Below are positions 43,253 through 52,877 of a stretch of DNA of 64,000 nucleotides, in pieces. Numbering within the stretch: the stretch's first letter is position 1; every line of letters begins with the position of its first letter. The DNA comes from Phytobacter diazotrophicus (GTDB lineage: Bacteria; Pseudomonadota; Gammaproteobacteria; Enterobacterales; Enterobacteriaceae). The stretch is taken from the NCBI GenBank assembly GCA_004346725.1, contig SMDE01000008.1:1-64000 (forward strand), given 5' to 3'. The translations under genes and the position numbers were made by a program. Under the pieces are notes generated by a model. It ran no database searches, had not been told where the DNA came from, and worked only from the letters and a program-made list of their open reading frames with translations.

Positions 43253-44045
43253 ATATTTGTTCAGGGCGCTGGCCGCCCTGCTTATTTTTGCTTCGGCGTG
43301 GCTTTGCGCCGCGCCGCGCGTGATCTCCCTCTCTCCTGCGAATACGGAAATGGCCTTTGCCGCTGGCATCACGCCTGTGGGCGTCAGCAGCTATTCAGAC
43401 TTTCCCCCTGAGGCGAAAAAAATCGAGCAGGTTGCCACCTGGCAAGGGCTCAACATCGAGCGGATTGTGGCGTTAAAACCCGACGTCGTCCTCGCCTGGC
43501 GCGGCGGCAATGCGGAACGTCAGGTCGATCAACTGGAACGGCTGGGTATCAAGGTGCTGTGGCTGGATTCGGTAACCATCGAACAAGTCGCAGAATCTTT
43601 AGCCGGGCTCGCACAATACAGCCCACACCCCAAACAAGCACAGCAGGCCTCAACTGAGCTGCTGGCCCAGTATCAGGCGCTGAAAAAACAGTATGCCGGG
43701 CAGACGAAAAAACGGGTGTTTCTGCAGTTTGGCGGAGAACCGCTTTTCACCAGCGGTAAAGGCTCGCTGCAAAACGAAGTGCTGGAACTGTGCGGGGGCG
43801 AGAATATCTTTGCCGCCAGCCGGGTTCCCTGGCCCCAGGTGAGTCGTGAGCAAGTGCTGGCACGCGAGCCTCATGCGATCGTGGTAGCAGGAAATGTGAG
43901 CGAAATTCCTAAAATCGAACAATTCTGGCACAAACAGCTCGATATTCCGGTCATTCCGCTAACCAGCGACTGGTTTGAGCGCGCCGGTCCGCGTATTATC
44001 CTCGCCGCTCAACAACTCTGCCCTGCCCTGGCGCAGGTGAAATAA
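43245..44045 (+). CDS. btuF: vitamin B12 ABC transporter periplasmic binding protein
   Basis: Periplasmic binding protein that delivers cobalamin to BtuCD. The 266 residues have a signal peptide (VAKYLFRAL...WLCAA, cleaved before APRVISLSP) and a Fe-B12-type binding fold ([17 protein letters not shown]). The start is GTG at 43245, inside the end of mtnN (8-bp overlap), giving the E. coli length. The co-transcription with mtnN is conserved in E. coli. btuC and btuD are not in the window. Confidence 0.94.
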   Translation: MAKYLFRALAALLIFASAWLCAAPRVISLSPANTEMAFAAGITPVGVSSYSDFPPEAKKIEQVATWQGLNIERIVALKPDVVLAWRGGNAERQVDQLERLGIKVLWLDSVTIEQVAESLAGLAQYSPHPKQAQQASTELLAQYQALKKQYAGQTKKRVFLQFGGEPLFTSGKGSLQNEVLELCGGENIFAASRVPWPQVSREQVLAREPHAIVVAGNVSEIPKIEQFWHKQLDIPVIPLTSDWFERAGPRIILAAQQLCPALAQVK

Positions 44046-44059
44046 CCGGGGATTAAACC

Positions 44060-44683
44060 ATGCTCGTCTACTGGCTGGATATTGTCGGTACCGCTGTTTT
44101 TGCCATCTCAGGTGTGCTGCTTGCCGGAAAACTCCGGATGGATCCTTTTGGTGTGCTGGTATTAGGCGTGGTAACCGCCGTTGGTGGCGGCACGATCCGC
44201 GATATGGCGCTCGCCCATGGCCCTGTATTCTGGGTGAAAGATCCGACCGACCTGGTGGTGGCAATGGTCACCTGTATGCTGACGATCTTGCTGGTTCGCC
44301 AGCCAAGGCGTCTGCCGAAGTGGGTGCTGCCAGTGCTTGATGCCGTCGGGCTGGCCGTATTTGTCGGTATTGGGGTAAACAAAGCGTTTATGGCTGGCAC
44401 CGGGCCGCTGGTCGCAACGGGAATGGGAGTGCTGACCGGTGTTGGCGGTGGGATTATTCGTGATGTGCTGGCACGCGAAGTACCGATGATCCTGCGAACG
44501 GAAATCTACGCCACCGCTTGTATCATTGGCGGCATTGTCCATTCAACAGCGGCTTACTCTTTTGATGTGCCGCTGGAAAACGCCGCGATGCTTGGAATGG
44601 TGGTCACATTGGGCATTCGCCTTGCCGCCATACGCTGGCATCTCAAGCTGCCGACATTCGCGCTGGATGAGAATGGCAGATAG
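44060..44683 (+). CDS. yadS: TRIC-family inner-membrane protein YadS
   Basis: A 207-residue membrane protein of the UPF0126 family, with two repeated halves of three hydrophobic segments each plus a seventh. Each half has a glycine-rich GGG(T/I)IRD motif (VTAVGGGTIRDMAL and LTGVGGGIIRDVLA). Bacterial relatives are trimeric cation channels resembling eukaryotic TRIC, but the role of YadS itself is not known. It lies 14 bp after btuF. Confidence 0.9.
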   Translation: MLVYWLDIVGTAVFAISGVLLAGKLRMDPFGVLVLGVVTAVGGGTIRDMALAHGPVFWVKDPTDLVVAMVTCMLTILLVRQPRRLPKWVLPVLDAVGLAVFVGIGVNKAFMAGTGPLVATGMGVLTGVGGGIIRDVLAREVPMILRTEIYATACIIGGIVHSTAAYSFDVPLENAAMLGMVVTLGIRLAAIRWHLKLPTFALDENGR

Positions 44684-44684
44684 C

Positions 44685-44714
44685 AAAAAGCCGTGTCACT
44701 GACACGGCTTTTTT
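44685..44714. terminator. bidirectional terminator between yadS and erpA
   Basis: Perfect stem AGCCGTGTCA / TGACACGGCT (44689-44709) with A-run and T-run on either side, in the convergent gap. Confidence 0.93.
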
Positions 44715-44732
44715 GTGGCATCCGAACAGGGA

Positions 44733-45077
44733 TCAGATGCTGAATGAGGATCCGCAACCGCAGGTGCTTGTTGCGTTCGGGTTGGTCACCACAAAACGGG
44801 AACCTTCCAGACCTTCGGTATAATCAACCGAACCACCCACCAGATATTGCAGACTCATCGGGTCAACAACAAGGCCTACGCCCTGTTTCTCAATGGTCAT
44901 GTCGCCATCGTTGATCTGGTCGTCAAACGTGAAGCCATACTGGAAGCCACTGCAACCGCCGCCCGTAATGTAGACACGCAGTTTCAGGTTCGGATTGTCT
45001 TCATCCGCAATCAGGTTTTTCACTTTACTGGCTGCTGCGTCGGTAAACTGCAGCGGCAGCGCTACATCGTCACTCAT
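44733..45077 (-). CDS. erpA: iron-sulfur cluster insertion protein ErpA
   Basis: A-type carrier that delivers iron-sulfur clusters to apo-proteins such as IspG and IspH, and is essential for isoprenoid synthesis in aerobic E. coli. The 114 residues have the three cluster-binding cysteines Cys42 (GGGCSGF), Cys106 and Cys108 (CGCGSSF). The start at 45077 gives [10 protein letters not shown] and the E. coli length; the frame upstream to 45110 is unsupported. In E. coli K-12 clcA separates erpA from hemL; here the gap is 193 bp. Confidence 0.96.
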   Translation of the reverse strand: MSDDVALPLQFTDAAASKVKNLIADEDNPNLKLRVYITGGGCSGFQYGFTFDDQINDGDMTIEKQGVGLVVDPMSLQYLVGGSVDYTEGLEGSRFVVTNPNATSTCGCGSSFSI

Positions 45078-45270
45078 TTTTCGCTCCCATTCATACTGCG
45101 ATCTGGGCAAATAATAACCCGATCATTTTGGCTATTATCTATTACCCTGGTTATTCGTTCAAGTATTCTCCCTCTGAGGTGGCTATCCTTTCCGTGCGCA
45201 ATACTTTTATCCTCTTCCAGGAATCCCTTAGAATAAGCCCCATTGTTTTTAACAAACCAGGAACGATTTC

Positions 45271-46551
45271 ATGAGTAAGTCAGAAAACCTATACAGCGCC
45301 GCACGCGAACTTATCCCCGGCGGCGTTAACTCGCCGGTACGCGCCTTCACCGGCGTAGGAGGCACGCCGCTGTTTATTGAGCGCGCTGACGGCGCTTATC
45401 TCTACGACGCCGATGGCAAAGCTTACATTGATTACGTCGGCTCCTGGGGTCCGATGGTGCTGGGTCACAACCATCCGGCTATTCGCAATGCGGTAATTGA
45501 AGCCGCCCAGCGCGGTCTGAGTTTTGGCGCGCCGACCGAGATGGAAGTGAAAATGGCCGAACTGGTGACTCAACTGGTACCGACCATGGATATGGTGCGT
45601 ATGGTGAACTCCGGTACCGAAGCCACCATGAGTGCGATTCGTCTGGCTCGCGGTTTTACCGGTCGCGACAAAATCATCAAATTTGAAGGCTGCTACCACG
45701 GCCACGCAGACTGCCTGCTGGTCAAAGCTGGGTCCGGCGCATTGACGCTGGGCCAGCCAAACTCTCCGGGCGTGCCGGCGGACTTCGCCAAACATACCCT
45801 GACGTGCACCTATAACGATCTGTCGAGCGTCCGCGACGCTTTCGAGCAATATCCGCAGGATATCGCCTGTATCATCGTTGAGCCGGTCGCGGGTAACATG
45901 AACTGTATTCCGCCGAAAGATGACTTCCTGCCGGGCCTGCGCGCGCTCTGTGATGAGTTCGGCGCGTTGCTGATTATCGACGAAGTGATGACCGGCTTCC
46001 GCGTCGCGCTGGCGGGTGCGCAATCTTACTATGACGTCACCCCGGACCTGACTTGCCTGGGTAAAATCATCGGCGGCGGAATGCCGGTGGGCGCATTTGG
46101 TGGCCGCCGCGACATTATGGAAGCCCTGGCGCCGACAGGCCCGGTCTATCAGGCCGGTACACTGTCCGGCAACCCCATTGCCATGGCCGCTGGTTATGCC
46201 TGCCTGACCGAAGTGTCGCAGGTGGGCGTGCATGAAACCCTCAATGATCTGACGGCATTGCTGGCAGATGGCCTGATTGATGCAGCGCGCGGCCAGGGTA
46301 TTCCACTGGTGGTCAACCACGTAGGCGGCATGTTCGGTCTGTTCTTTACCGATGCGCCGGAAGTGACCTGTTATCAGGATGTGGTGGCATGCGATGTGGA
46401 ACGCTTTAAGCGCTTCTTCCATCTGATGCTTGAAGAGGGTGTCTATTTTGCGCCATCAGCTTTCGAAGCAGGTTTTATGTCCATCGCGCATAGCGAAGAA
46501 GATATCCGCAATACGGTTGATGCAGCACGCCGCGTGTTTGCGAAGCTGTAA
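45271..46551 (+). CDS. hemL: glutamate-1-semialdehyde 2,1-aminomutase
   Basis: PLP/PMP enzyme that converts glutamate-1-semialdehyde to 5-aminolevulinate, the universal tetrapyrrole precursor. The 426 residues show the PLP lysine Lys265 in [13 protein letters not shown], the cofactor aspartate in [10 protein letters not shown], and [14 protein letters not shown]. The length equals E. coli HemL. It is divergent from erpA and convergent with fhuB, with REP-like palindromes downstream. Confidence 0.98.
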   Translation: MSKSENLYSAARELIPGGVNSPVRAFTGVGGTPLFIERADGAYLYDADGKAYIDYVGSWGPMVLGHNHPAIRNAVIEAAQRGLSFGAPTEMEVKMAELVTQLVPTMDMVRMVNSGTEATMSAIRLARGFTGRDKIIKFEGCYHGHADCLLVKAGSGALTLGQPNSPGVPADFAKHTLTCTYNDLSSVRDAFEQYPQDIACIIVEPVAGNMNCIPPKDDFLPGLRALCDEFGALLIIDEVMTGFRVALAGAQSYYDVTPDLTCLGKIIGGGMPVGAFGGRRDIMEALAPTGPVYQAGTLSGNPIAMAAGYACLTEVSQVGVHETLNDLTALLADGLIDAARGQGIPLVVNHVGGMFGLFFTDAPEVTCYQDVVACDVERFKRFFHLMLEEGVYFAPSAFEAGFMSIAHSEEDIRNTVDAARRVFAKL

Positions 46552-46563
46552 TTTCTGACGAGA

Positions 46564-46587
46564 CAGGTGTCGCCTTGCGTGGCACCT
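46564..46587 (+). other. hairpin just after hemL
   Basis: Imperfect inverted repeat AGGTGTCGCC / GGCACCT, 12 bp past the hemL stop. There is no T-run, so termination strength is uncertain. Confidence 0.4.
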
Positions 46588-46604
46588 GCTCAGCCAGAAT
46601 CGTA

Positions 46605-46668
46605 TCCCGGATAAGGCGCTTGCGCCGTCATCCGGGACACGCCCTGGTGGCGCAACGCTTACCAGGGC
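46605..46668. repeat. REP-like palindromes between hemL and fhuB
   Basis: Two palindromic units. The first (46605-46637) pairs TCCCGGAT with ATCCGGGA around GGCGCTTGCGCC, close to classical enterobacterial REP/PU sequences. The second (46641-46668) pairs GCCCTGGT with ACCAGGGC. They occupy most of the 147-bp convergent gap between hemL and fhuB, where REP elements typically protect 3' ends or bind DNA gyrase/IHF. Confidence 0.75.
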
Positions 46669-46698
46669 TACATTAGGGCCGCATCGGCGCTCCACCGC

Positions 46699-48681
46699 TT
46701 ATCGGCTCTGCTTTCTCAACAAATAGATAAAATACGGCGCGCCGATAAAGGTCGACAGCAGTCCTGCCGGGACCTGGTAGGGAAACATCATCATCCGCCC
46801 GCACCAGTCGGCAAACACCAACAGAAGCCCACCCGTCAGCGCAGACATAACGATATGCGGCATGGTACGGCGAAAACCCATCAGACGCGCGATATGCGGT
46901 GCCATCAGGCCGATAAAACTCAGCGGGCCAATGGTCATCGTTGCGGTTGCCGTTAACGCCGCCGCCAGCAGCAATAGCCCGATACGTGATGTGGTCAACG
47001 CCATCCCCACCGAACGCGCCGTATCACCGCCCAGCGGCAATACCGTCAGCCAGCGACGACATAACGGCACCAGCGCCAGGAGCACGACCATCATCAGGCC
47101 CGTAAGCATCACCTGCTCAAAGGTCGCGTGATAGGTCGAACCGGAAATCCACGTCAGGATCTTCGCCATACGCGGATCGCCGCTTGCCTGCAACATCATC
47201 AACAGCATGGTGAACGCGGTACTGAGCGCCATCCCGGCCAGTAGCATACGGTGCGGCGAAAAGCCCCCGCGACCGGCGGCAATCAGAATGATCAGCAGCG
47301 TAATGGCCGCACCGAGACTGCCGGCTGGCATCAGCCAGCCAAACGCATTCCCCGGCACGAAGAACAGCATGACCACAACACCGAAGGCCGCTCCGGAGCT
47401 GATCCCCAGCACTTCCGGGCTTGCCATCGGGTTCCCCGTCAGGCGCTGAATAATACACCCGGCTACCGCCAGCATGATCCCGGCGGTCAGCGCGGCGATA
47501 ATCCGCGGCAAACGCCACTGCATTAGATCGTCAAGCATCGTACCGCTAATCCAGCGCCAGCCTTCCGCGTCGCGTCCGAACGAAAGAGCCACCAGTACGC
47601 CCAGTAGCAATACAACCAGCCCGGCCAGCGCAAACCATTGCACGTTTTGCCGTTCCGTGGGGACATTGTCCCCGACATCCATCGAAGGCGCGCTCATGCT
47701 GCGCAAACGCGGCAGCAGCCACAGTAACAGCGGCGCGCCAATCAGCGCCGTCATAGATCCTGTGGAGACCTCTCTCCATACGCGGGCGAGCCACAGGATA
47801 AGTTGGTCAGATAGCCAAAGAATCAGGGCGCCAATCAGGGGGGCAAGCATCAGACGCGCCAGCAGACGCCGCGCACCGAGCATTTTCGCCAACAAAGGTG
47901 CAAACAGGCCGATAAAGCCGATAATCCCGACCGCATTCACCAGCAGTGCGCTGAGTACGATCGCAAGCGTAAGCGCGGCCAGACGCGCCATTGATAACGC
48001 GAGACCAAGATTGCGGGCAACGCCATCATCCAGCCCCATCAACGTTAATGGTCGCAGCAACAGCAGGGTGAGCACCACGCCGCCGATTAGCTGCGGCCAC
48101 AGGCGCTGCACGCCGCTCCAGTCGGTCTGGGTAAGCGTACCGGTGCTCCACAGGAACATGCTTTGCAGCGCATCGTGGTGGAAAATCACCAACAACTGGT
48201 TGACCGCCCCGCAGTAGAGGCTCACCACCAGCCCTGCCAGAATGAGCGTCACCGGAGAAAGCCGTTTGCCCCAGGCAACCCCAAACACCAGCGCGCCAAC
48301 CACACAGGCGCCGGCCAGCGCGGCAAACTGCGTGGTCAACGCGCCCGGAAGCGCCCAGAGCGTGACGATGGTGATGCCCAGTTGCGCGCCGGTAGAGACC
48401 CCAAGCGTTGTAGGTTCTGCCAGCGGGTTACGTAAGACCTGCTGGAACAGTACCCCCACCAGCCCCAGGCCAGCCCCGACTAACAGCGAAATCACCAGTC
48501 GTGGCAGCAGGCTGTAATGGAACAGCATCTGTTCAATCACATCAACGTTGGGCGAAAAAAGCGCCTGCCCCCACTGTGCACGGGGAAGTGCGGCATTCAA
48601 ATTCAGCCAGGTTAGCCAGGCACCAGCAATCAATAACACCGCCAGTAGCAGGCCCGGCAGTAACGCAAACGGTCTTCTCAT
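46699..48681 (-). CDS. fhuB: ferric hydroxamate ABC transporter permease FhuB
   Basis: Inner-membrane permease for ferrichrome and other hydroxamate siderophores. The 660 residues are a fused duplication: two FecCD-type halves (about 1-330 and 340-660), each with about ten membrane segments and a cytoplasmic coupling loop that contacts FhuC. Repeated elements include FQQVLRNPLAEPTTLGVSTG in the first half and IIQRLTGNPMASPEVLGISS in the second. Its ATG overlaps the fhuD stop by 4 bp. It is the last gene of fhuACDB. Confidence 0.97.
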   Translation of the reverse strand: MRRPFALLPGLLLAVLLIAGAWLTWLNLNAALPRAQWGQALFSPNVDVIEQMLFHYSLLPRLVISLLVGAGLGLVGVLFQQVLRNPLAEPTTLGVSTGAQLGITIVTLWALPGALTTQFAALAGACVVGALVFGVAWGKRLSPVTLILAGLVVSLYCGAVNQLLVIFHHDALQSMFLWSTGTLTQTDWSGVQRLWPQLIGGVVLTLLLLRPLTLMGLDDGVARNLGLALSMARLAALTLAIVLSALLVNAVGIIGFIGLFAPLLAKMLGARRLLARLMLAPLIGALILWLSDQLILWLARVWREVSTGSMTALIGAPLLLWLLPRLRSMSAPSMDVGDNVPTERQNVQWFALAGLVVLLLGVLVALSFGRDAEGWRWISGTMLDDLMQWRLPRIIAALTAGIMLAVAGCIIQRLTGNPMASPEVLGISSGAAFGVVVMLFFVPGNAFGWLMPAGSLGAAITLLIILIAAGRGGFSPHRMLLAGMALSTAFTMLLMMLQASGDPRMAKILTWISGSTYHATFEQVMLTGLMMVVLLALVPLCRRWLTVLPLGGDTARSVGMALTTSRIGLLLLAAALTATATMTIGPLSFIGLMAPHIARLMGFRRTMPHIVMSALTGGLLLVFADWCGRMMMFPYQVPAGLLSTFIGAPYFIYLLRKQSR

Positions 48682-49568
48682 GCTTTGCCCCCGAGCGCGT
48701 TATCCAGAACACGCACAAAGTGCATGGCAGAGAGCGTCGCGCCATAGAACCAGACGGCAGGTACGCGCTGGAATCGGCCCGCGCGAACAAATGGCATCGC
48801 CTGCCACAGCGGGGTCGCCATTAACTTACGCATATCAGCATCATTACCGTGGTCAAAACAGAGAACATCGACGTCTTTATACATCGCCAGGCGATCAATC
48901 CCCACGGCGGTGCTTCCCCAGAACGAGGTTTCCCCCTGCCAGGCGTTTTGAATACCAAACTCATCCAGGACTTCCTGGAACAGGCAGTTGCGGGTAAAGA
49001 CCAGCATGTGGCGTGCATCCAGCAGCGTCATCATCAGCAACGGGCGTTCGCCACGCGGTCTGAAGTGCGGTTTTCTGTCGGCAATAAAGCTATCGAAGGT
49101 ATCCAGATGCGCTTTTGCCGCCGCTTCCATATGGAATAGCTGTGCCATCTCGTTGAGGGATTTTCGTGCCGTCGCCAGCGGTTTCTTACCGTCGCTAAAA
49201 TTGAACCCCTGCCCCGGCGCGATTCTCGCCAGTACATCGGCAGAGGGGCCATAGCCGGCAGACCAGACCAGGAAAGAAGGTTTCATCTGCGTAAGCAGTT
49301 CCAGATTGGGCTCCGTGCGCAGCCCAACGTCAATCACCCCGGCGGGGAGCGCAGGCTCATTCACCCACAGATTGTAATTGGGAATATCGGCAATGCCGTA
49401 AGGTTTAATCCCCAGCGCCAGCAGCAGTTCGACCGGCAGCCACTCCAGACCGACAATCCGCTGCGTGTCAATTTCCGCGGCCTGCGCGCTGCGCATCTGC
49501 CACAGCAAAGGAGAGAGCGCCATCATCGTCAACAGGCGACGACGGCTAATCAGGTTCAGGCCATCCAT
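48678..49568 (-). CDS. fhuD: ferric hydroxamate-binding periplasmic protein FhuD
   Basis: Periplasmic binding protein of hydroxamate siderophore uptake. It has 296 residues with a twin-arginine-like start (LISRRRLLTMMALSPLLW) and signal peptide cleavage near AQAAEID. A two-lobed TroA-type domain joined by a long helix follows. I choose the ATG at 49568, which overlaps the fhuC stop (TGATG) and matches the E. coli length; a TTG one codon upstream is possible. Confidence 0.95.
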   Translation of the reverse strand: MDGLNLISRRRLLTMMALSPLLWQMRSAQAAEIDTQRIVGLEWLPVELLLALGIKPYGIADIPNYNLWVNEPALPAGVIDVGLRTEPNLELLTQMKPSFLVWSAGYGPSADVLARIAPGQGFNFSDGKKPLATARKSLNEMAQLFHMEAAAKAHLDTFDSFIADRKPHFRPRGERPLLMMTLLDARHMLVFTRNCLFQEVLDEFGIQNAWQGETSFWGSTAVGIDRLAMYKDVDVLCFDHGNDADMRKLMATPLWQAMPFVRAGRFQRVPAVWFYGATLSAMHFVRVLDNALGGKA

Positions 49569-50365
49569 CAATAGACAAAGCTCACCGGGGCAGCACCTGA
49601 CGGGTGAGGAAGAATCCCCATCGGGATACCGTAAATTTGTTCGAGAGTCTCCGCGCGCATGAGTGTATCCGGGGTCCCCTGGGCAATCATTTCACCGCCG
49701 CGTAATGCGACAAGGTAATCGCAATAGCGCGCCGCCATATTGATATCGTGTAATACGGCAATTACCGTCAGCCCGCGCTGCTGGCTTAAACGATGCACCA
49801 GCGCCAGCACGTCCACCTGATGAGCGATATCCAGCGCCGAGGTTGGTTCATCCAAAAGCAGACAACGGCTATCCTGTGCCACCAGCATGGCAATCCATGC
49901 TCGCTGACGTTCGCCGCCGGACAGGCTATCAACCAGACGATGCGCCAGTGGTTTGAGTCCAACCAGCGCTATCGCCTCTTCCACTTTCTCTCTGTCAGCC
50001 ACGCCAAAACGGCCCAGCGCGCCATGCCACGGATACCGACCAATCGCCACCAGTTCACGTACCGTCATCCCTTCTGCCTGCGGCAACTGCTGCGGCAGAT
50101 AGGCCACCTTACGGGCAAAGGATTTACTGCTCCAACTTGCCAGCGGCTGTCCGTCGAGCAGAACATCTCCCTGCGAAGGCGGTTGATGACGCCCCAGCAT
50201 TTTCAGAAGTGTGGATTTCCCTGAACCGTTATGCCCGATAAGGCCAGTGACTTTGCCAACCGGAAAGGTCAGAGAAAGGGGATGCAGCAGCGTGCGGCCA
50301 GGCACACTGAATGTGACGTCGGTGAGTTGAAACGTGGTATCGGGAAGCGCGTTGTTTTCCTGCAT
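49568..50365 (-). CDS. fhuC: ferric hydroxamate ABC transporter ATP-binding protein FhuC
   Basis: ATPase that powers FhuB-mediated siderophore import. The 265 residues carry Walker A GHNGSGKST, signature LSGGERQR, Walker B with CLLLDEPTSALD, and the switch histidine in VLHDIN. The ATG at 50365 gives the E. coli length. It lies 47 bp after fhuA, with a terminator-like hairpin in between, and is 1-bp coupled to fhuD. Confidence 0.97.
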   Translation of the reverse strand: MQENNALPDTTFQLTDVTFSVPGRTLLHPLSLTFPVGKVTGLIGHNGSGKSTLLKMLGRHQPPSQGDVLLDGQPLASWSSKSFARKVAYLPQQLPQAEGMTVRELVAIGRYPWHGALGRFGVADREKVEEAIALVGLKPLAHRLVDSLSGGERQRAWIAMLVAQDSRCLLLDEPTSALDIAHQVDVLALVHRLSQQRGLTVIAVLHDINMAARYCDYLVALRGGEMIAQGTPDTLMRAETLEQIYGIPMGILPHPSGAAPVSFVY

Positions 50366-50379
50366 GAGTGCCAACTTTT

Positions 50380-50403
50380 AAAAGGGCACGGCGAACCGTG
50401 CCC
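50380..50403 (-). terminator. attenuator hairpin between fhuA and fhuC
   Basis: On the minus strand stem GGGCACGG / CCGTGCCC (50384-50403) closes on a stable TTCG tetraloop and is followed by TTTT. It lies 9 bp past the fhuA stop. Being inside the operon, it likely lets only part of transcription continue into fhuCDB, giving more receptor than transporter. Confidence 0.75.
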
Positions 50404-50412
50404 GAAGAGAGA

Positions 50413-52662
50413 TTAGAAGCGGAAGGTTGCTGTCGCCACCACCTGGCGCTCAGCCCCCCAGAAGCAACCATAGGTATTAAAGCAGCTTGCGACGTACTCG
50501 CGATCGAACAGGTTGTTCACGTGTAACGCCACGTTAGAGCCCGCCAGGCCTACACGCGCCAGATCGTAACGCACCAGTGCGTCAACTAACGTGTAGCTCC
50601 CCACTTTGAAAGAGTTCGCCGGATCGCCCTGGCTGGAACCGGTAAAGCGAGCGCCGGTACCCAGCGTCAGACCAGAGAGCGCGCCATCAAAGATGGTGTA
50701 ATCGCCCCACAGAGATGCCATGTGTTTTGGCACCTGGGCAGGCGTGTTGCCTTTGTAGTTGGTATCGGTAGTGTACTCAGCGTCGGTATAGGTATAAGAA
50801 CCGACCACGTTGATGCTGGCAGAGAGTGCCGCTTTCGCTTCAAGCTCAACGCCGCGCGCACGGATTTCACCGCCTTCAACCGAGTAGAAAGATCCCGCCG
50901 GATCGCCCATCAGGTTGTTGGTTTTGGTCAACTGATACACTGCACCGGTCAGCACAATCGGACGATCTTTTGGTACGTATTTCACGCCCGCTTCGTACTG
51001 CTTACCTTTAGACGGTGCGAAAATCTTGCCATTCTGGCCCGTCGTGGATGCCGGTTCGAAGGATTCGCTATAGCTAAAGTATGGTGTTACACCATTGTCG
51101 AACAGGTAGTTAACGCCACCGCGCCAGGTGAACTGCTTATCGTCACGGGTGGTTTGTATGCCAGTGGTACGGGTCAGGGTTTCCTGCTTCGCCCAGTCAT
51201 AACGCCCCCCGAGGGTGACCAGCACTTTGTCCCACTGCGCCTGATCCTGCGCATACACACCGGTCTGTTTCTGTTTGTTCAGCACCTGATAAGGACCTGA
51301 GTTAGTCAGATCTTTGGTACCGAAATCGAAATCAGAAGAGACAGGGTTGTAGAGATCCAGCAACGGAACAGAGTTGTCATAACCAAACCAGGAGTCGATA
51401 TCATTACGCATACGCATAAAGTCAACGCCAGTCAGCAGGGTATGATCTACATCGCCAGTGGCGAATTTGCTCTGCAACTGAGTATCCACAGTGAACGTCT
51501 GCAGGCGTTCGCTATCAACAACGTATTTACGTGCCAGATAGTGGCCTTTATCCGCTGCAGAGAGCGCATTACAGCTAGCGTTAAAACCATTGGCTGAATC
51601 TGAGCAGACGCCGTAACCATAGACGCTATTCTGCGCGACTTTGTTTTCCGCGTAACGCAGGTTCTGGCGCAGCGTGAAGGTATCGTTAAAGCCATGTTCG
51701 AAGCTGTAACCCACCATTTTCTCATTACGGGAATAGGTGTTGTTCTTCGCGCCTTCGTTGAAGTCGGTCGGCAGACGGGAGCCATTTGGCAGCGGCTGAA
51801 CGGTCCCCTCTTTCGGTAACCAGCCGTAGTAACCCGTATCCGGTTCGTTCTGGAAATAAGAGAGGAATGTGAAGTTCGTTTTGTCATCAGGACGCCAACT
51901 GAAAGACGGCGCAATGGTGTAGCGCTGCTCTTTTGCCCCTTCCTGTTGGGCGTTAGCGGAGCGCGCCAGACCGGTCAAACGATAAGAATAAACGCCGTCA
52001 TCATCCAGCGCGTCGCTAAAATCAAAACCTGTCTGGTACAGGTTATCGGTGCCCATCTTGAACTGCACTTCATACAGCGGCGTCGTTGTCGGACGTTTAC
52101 TGACCATGTTCAGTAACCCACCCGGGCTGCTCTTACCGTACAGCACAGAAGCCGGACCGCGCAGGATTTCAGCACGTTCGAGCATGTAAGGATCAATCAC
52201 CGCGTCGTTGTAGAAGTTGCCCTGCATCTTCATACCGTCGAGGTAGTTATTCTGGCTCTGACCATCTGCGGCAAAACCACGAATGACAAGATAGTCATAG
52301 GTGTTGGATGCGCCACGCGTCCCCACGGCGACACCCGGCGTGTAACTCAGCGCTTCCTTCACGGACTTAGGCTGATGCAGGGCCATCTCTTCGCTGGTTA
52401 CCACGGAGATAGACTGCGGGGTCTTCTCAATCGGGGTGTCGGTTTTGGTCCCCGTCGCAGAGTGGCGCGCGGCAATCGTTGCCGCCGGGCCCCAGGCATT
52501 TTCCTGCCCCGCCGTGCTGCTGGAGGTTACGGTAACGGTTTCTTCAGGTTGGGTCGTTGCAGCCTGTGCATAGACAGACATGCCGCTAACCGCTGTGGCT
52601 ACAACTACTGCGAGTTTACGCAGTGAGGTGTTGACTGGCTGAGCAGTTTTTAGACGCGCCAT
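50413..52662 (-). CDS. fhuA: ferrichrome outer-membrane receptor FhuA
   Basis: TonB-dependent outer-membrane receptor for ferrichrome, and in E. coli a receptor for phages T1, T5 and phi80, colicin M and microcin J25. The 749 residues have a signal peptide (to about Ala34), TonB box EETVTVT (40-46), a plug domain (SISVVTSEEMALHQPKSVKE onward) and a 22-strand barrel ending in TATFRF. The surface loop with two cysteines (CSDSANGFNASC) is the E. coli gating loop region and is diverged. A Fur box lies upstream. Confidence 0.97.
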   Translation of the reverse strand: MARLKTAQPVNTSLRKLAVVVATAVSGMSVYAQAATTQPEETVTVTSSSTAGQENAWGPAATIAARHSATGTKTDTPIEKTPQSISVVTSEEMALHQPKSVKEALSYTPGVAVGTRGASNTYDYLVIRGFAADGQSQNNYLDGMKMQGNFYNDAVIDPYMLERAEILRGPASVLYGKSSPGGLLNMVSKRPTTTPLYEVQFKMGTDNLYQTGFDFSDALDDDGVYSYRLTGLARSANAQQEGAKEQRYTIAPSFSWRPDDKTNFTFLSYFQNEPDTGYYGWLPKEGTVQPLPNGSRLPTDFNEGAKNNTYSRNEKMVGYSFEHGFNDTFTLRQNLRYAENKVAQNSVYGYGVCSDSANGFNASCNALSAADKGHYLARKYVVDSERLQTFTVDTQLQSKFATGDVDHTLLTGVDFMRMRNDIDSWFGYDNSVPLLDLYNPVSSDFDFGTKDLTNSGPYQVLNKQKQTGVYAQDQAQWDKVLVTLGGRYDWAKQETLTRTTGIQTTRDDKQFTWRGGVNYLFDNGVTPYFSYSESFEPASTTGQNGKIFAPSKGKQYEAGVKYVPKDRPIVLTGAVYQLTKTNNLMGDPAGSFYSVEGGEIRARGVELEAKAALSASINVVGSYTYTDAEYTTDTNYKGNTPAQVPKHMASLWGDYTIFDGALSGLTLGTGARFTGSSQGDPANSFKVGSYTLVDALVRYDLARVGLAGSNVALHVNNLFDREYVASCFNTYGCFWGAERQVVATATFRF

Positions 52663-52700
52663 TGTTTGTTCTCTGACAATGAGTGAATGATAACGTAAAC

Positions 52701-52719
52701 GATAATTATTATTATGACG
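52701..52719 (-). promoter_or_regulatory. Fur box upstream of fhuA
   Basis: GATAATTATTATTATGACG matches 13 of 19 positions of the Fur consensus, starting with GATAAT, 39 bp before the fhuA start codon. Iron-loaded Fur would repress fhuACDB here. The position and motif are seen; binding is inferred. Confidence 0.75.
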
Positions 52720-52877
52720 GCAGCATAATATGCGAAGCGCCGACCGCATAGCAAGCGCTAAGCGGCCCTGCGCGGTGTGAGGGATTAATAAACAACCAGG
52801 TAAAAAGGATGGCGTTAAGAAGGAATTAAAAAGGATTTAAAACGAGGTTAAAGAGATGTTCCAGCCATGCCTAAATC

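Noticed and set aside
45289-46422. A 377-codon open frame on the minus strand opposite hemL
   Set aside because: It is antisense to a well-conserved gene, its protein resembles no family I know, and it arises from the codon bias of hemL.
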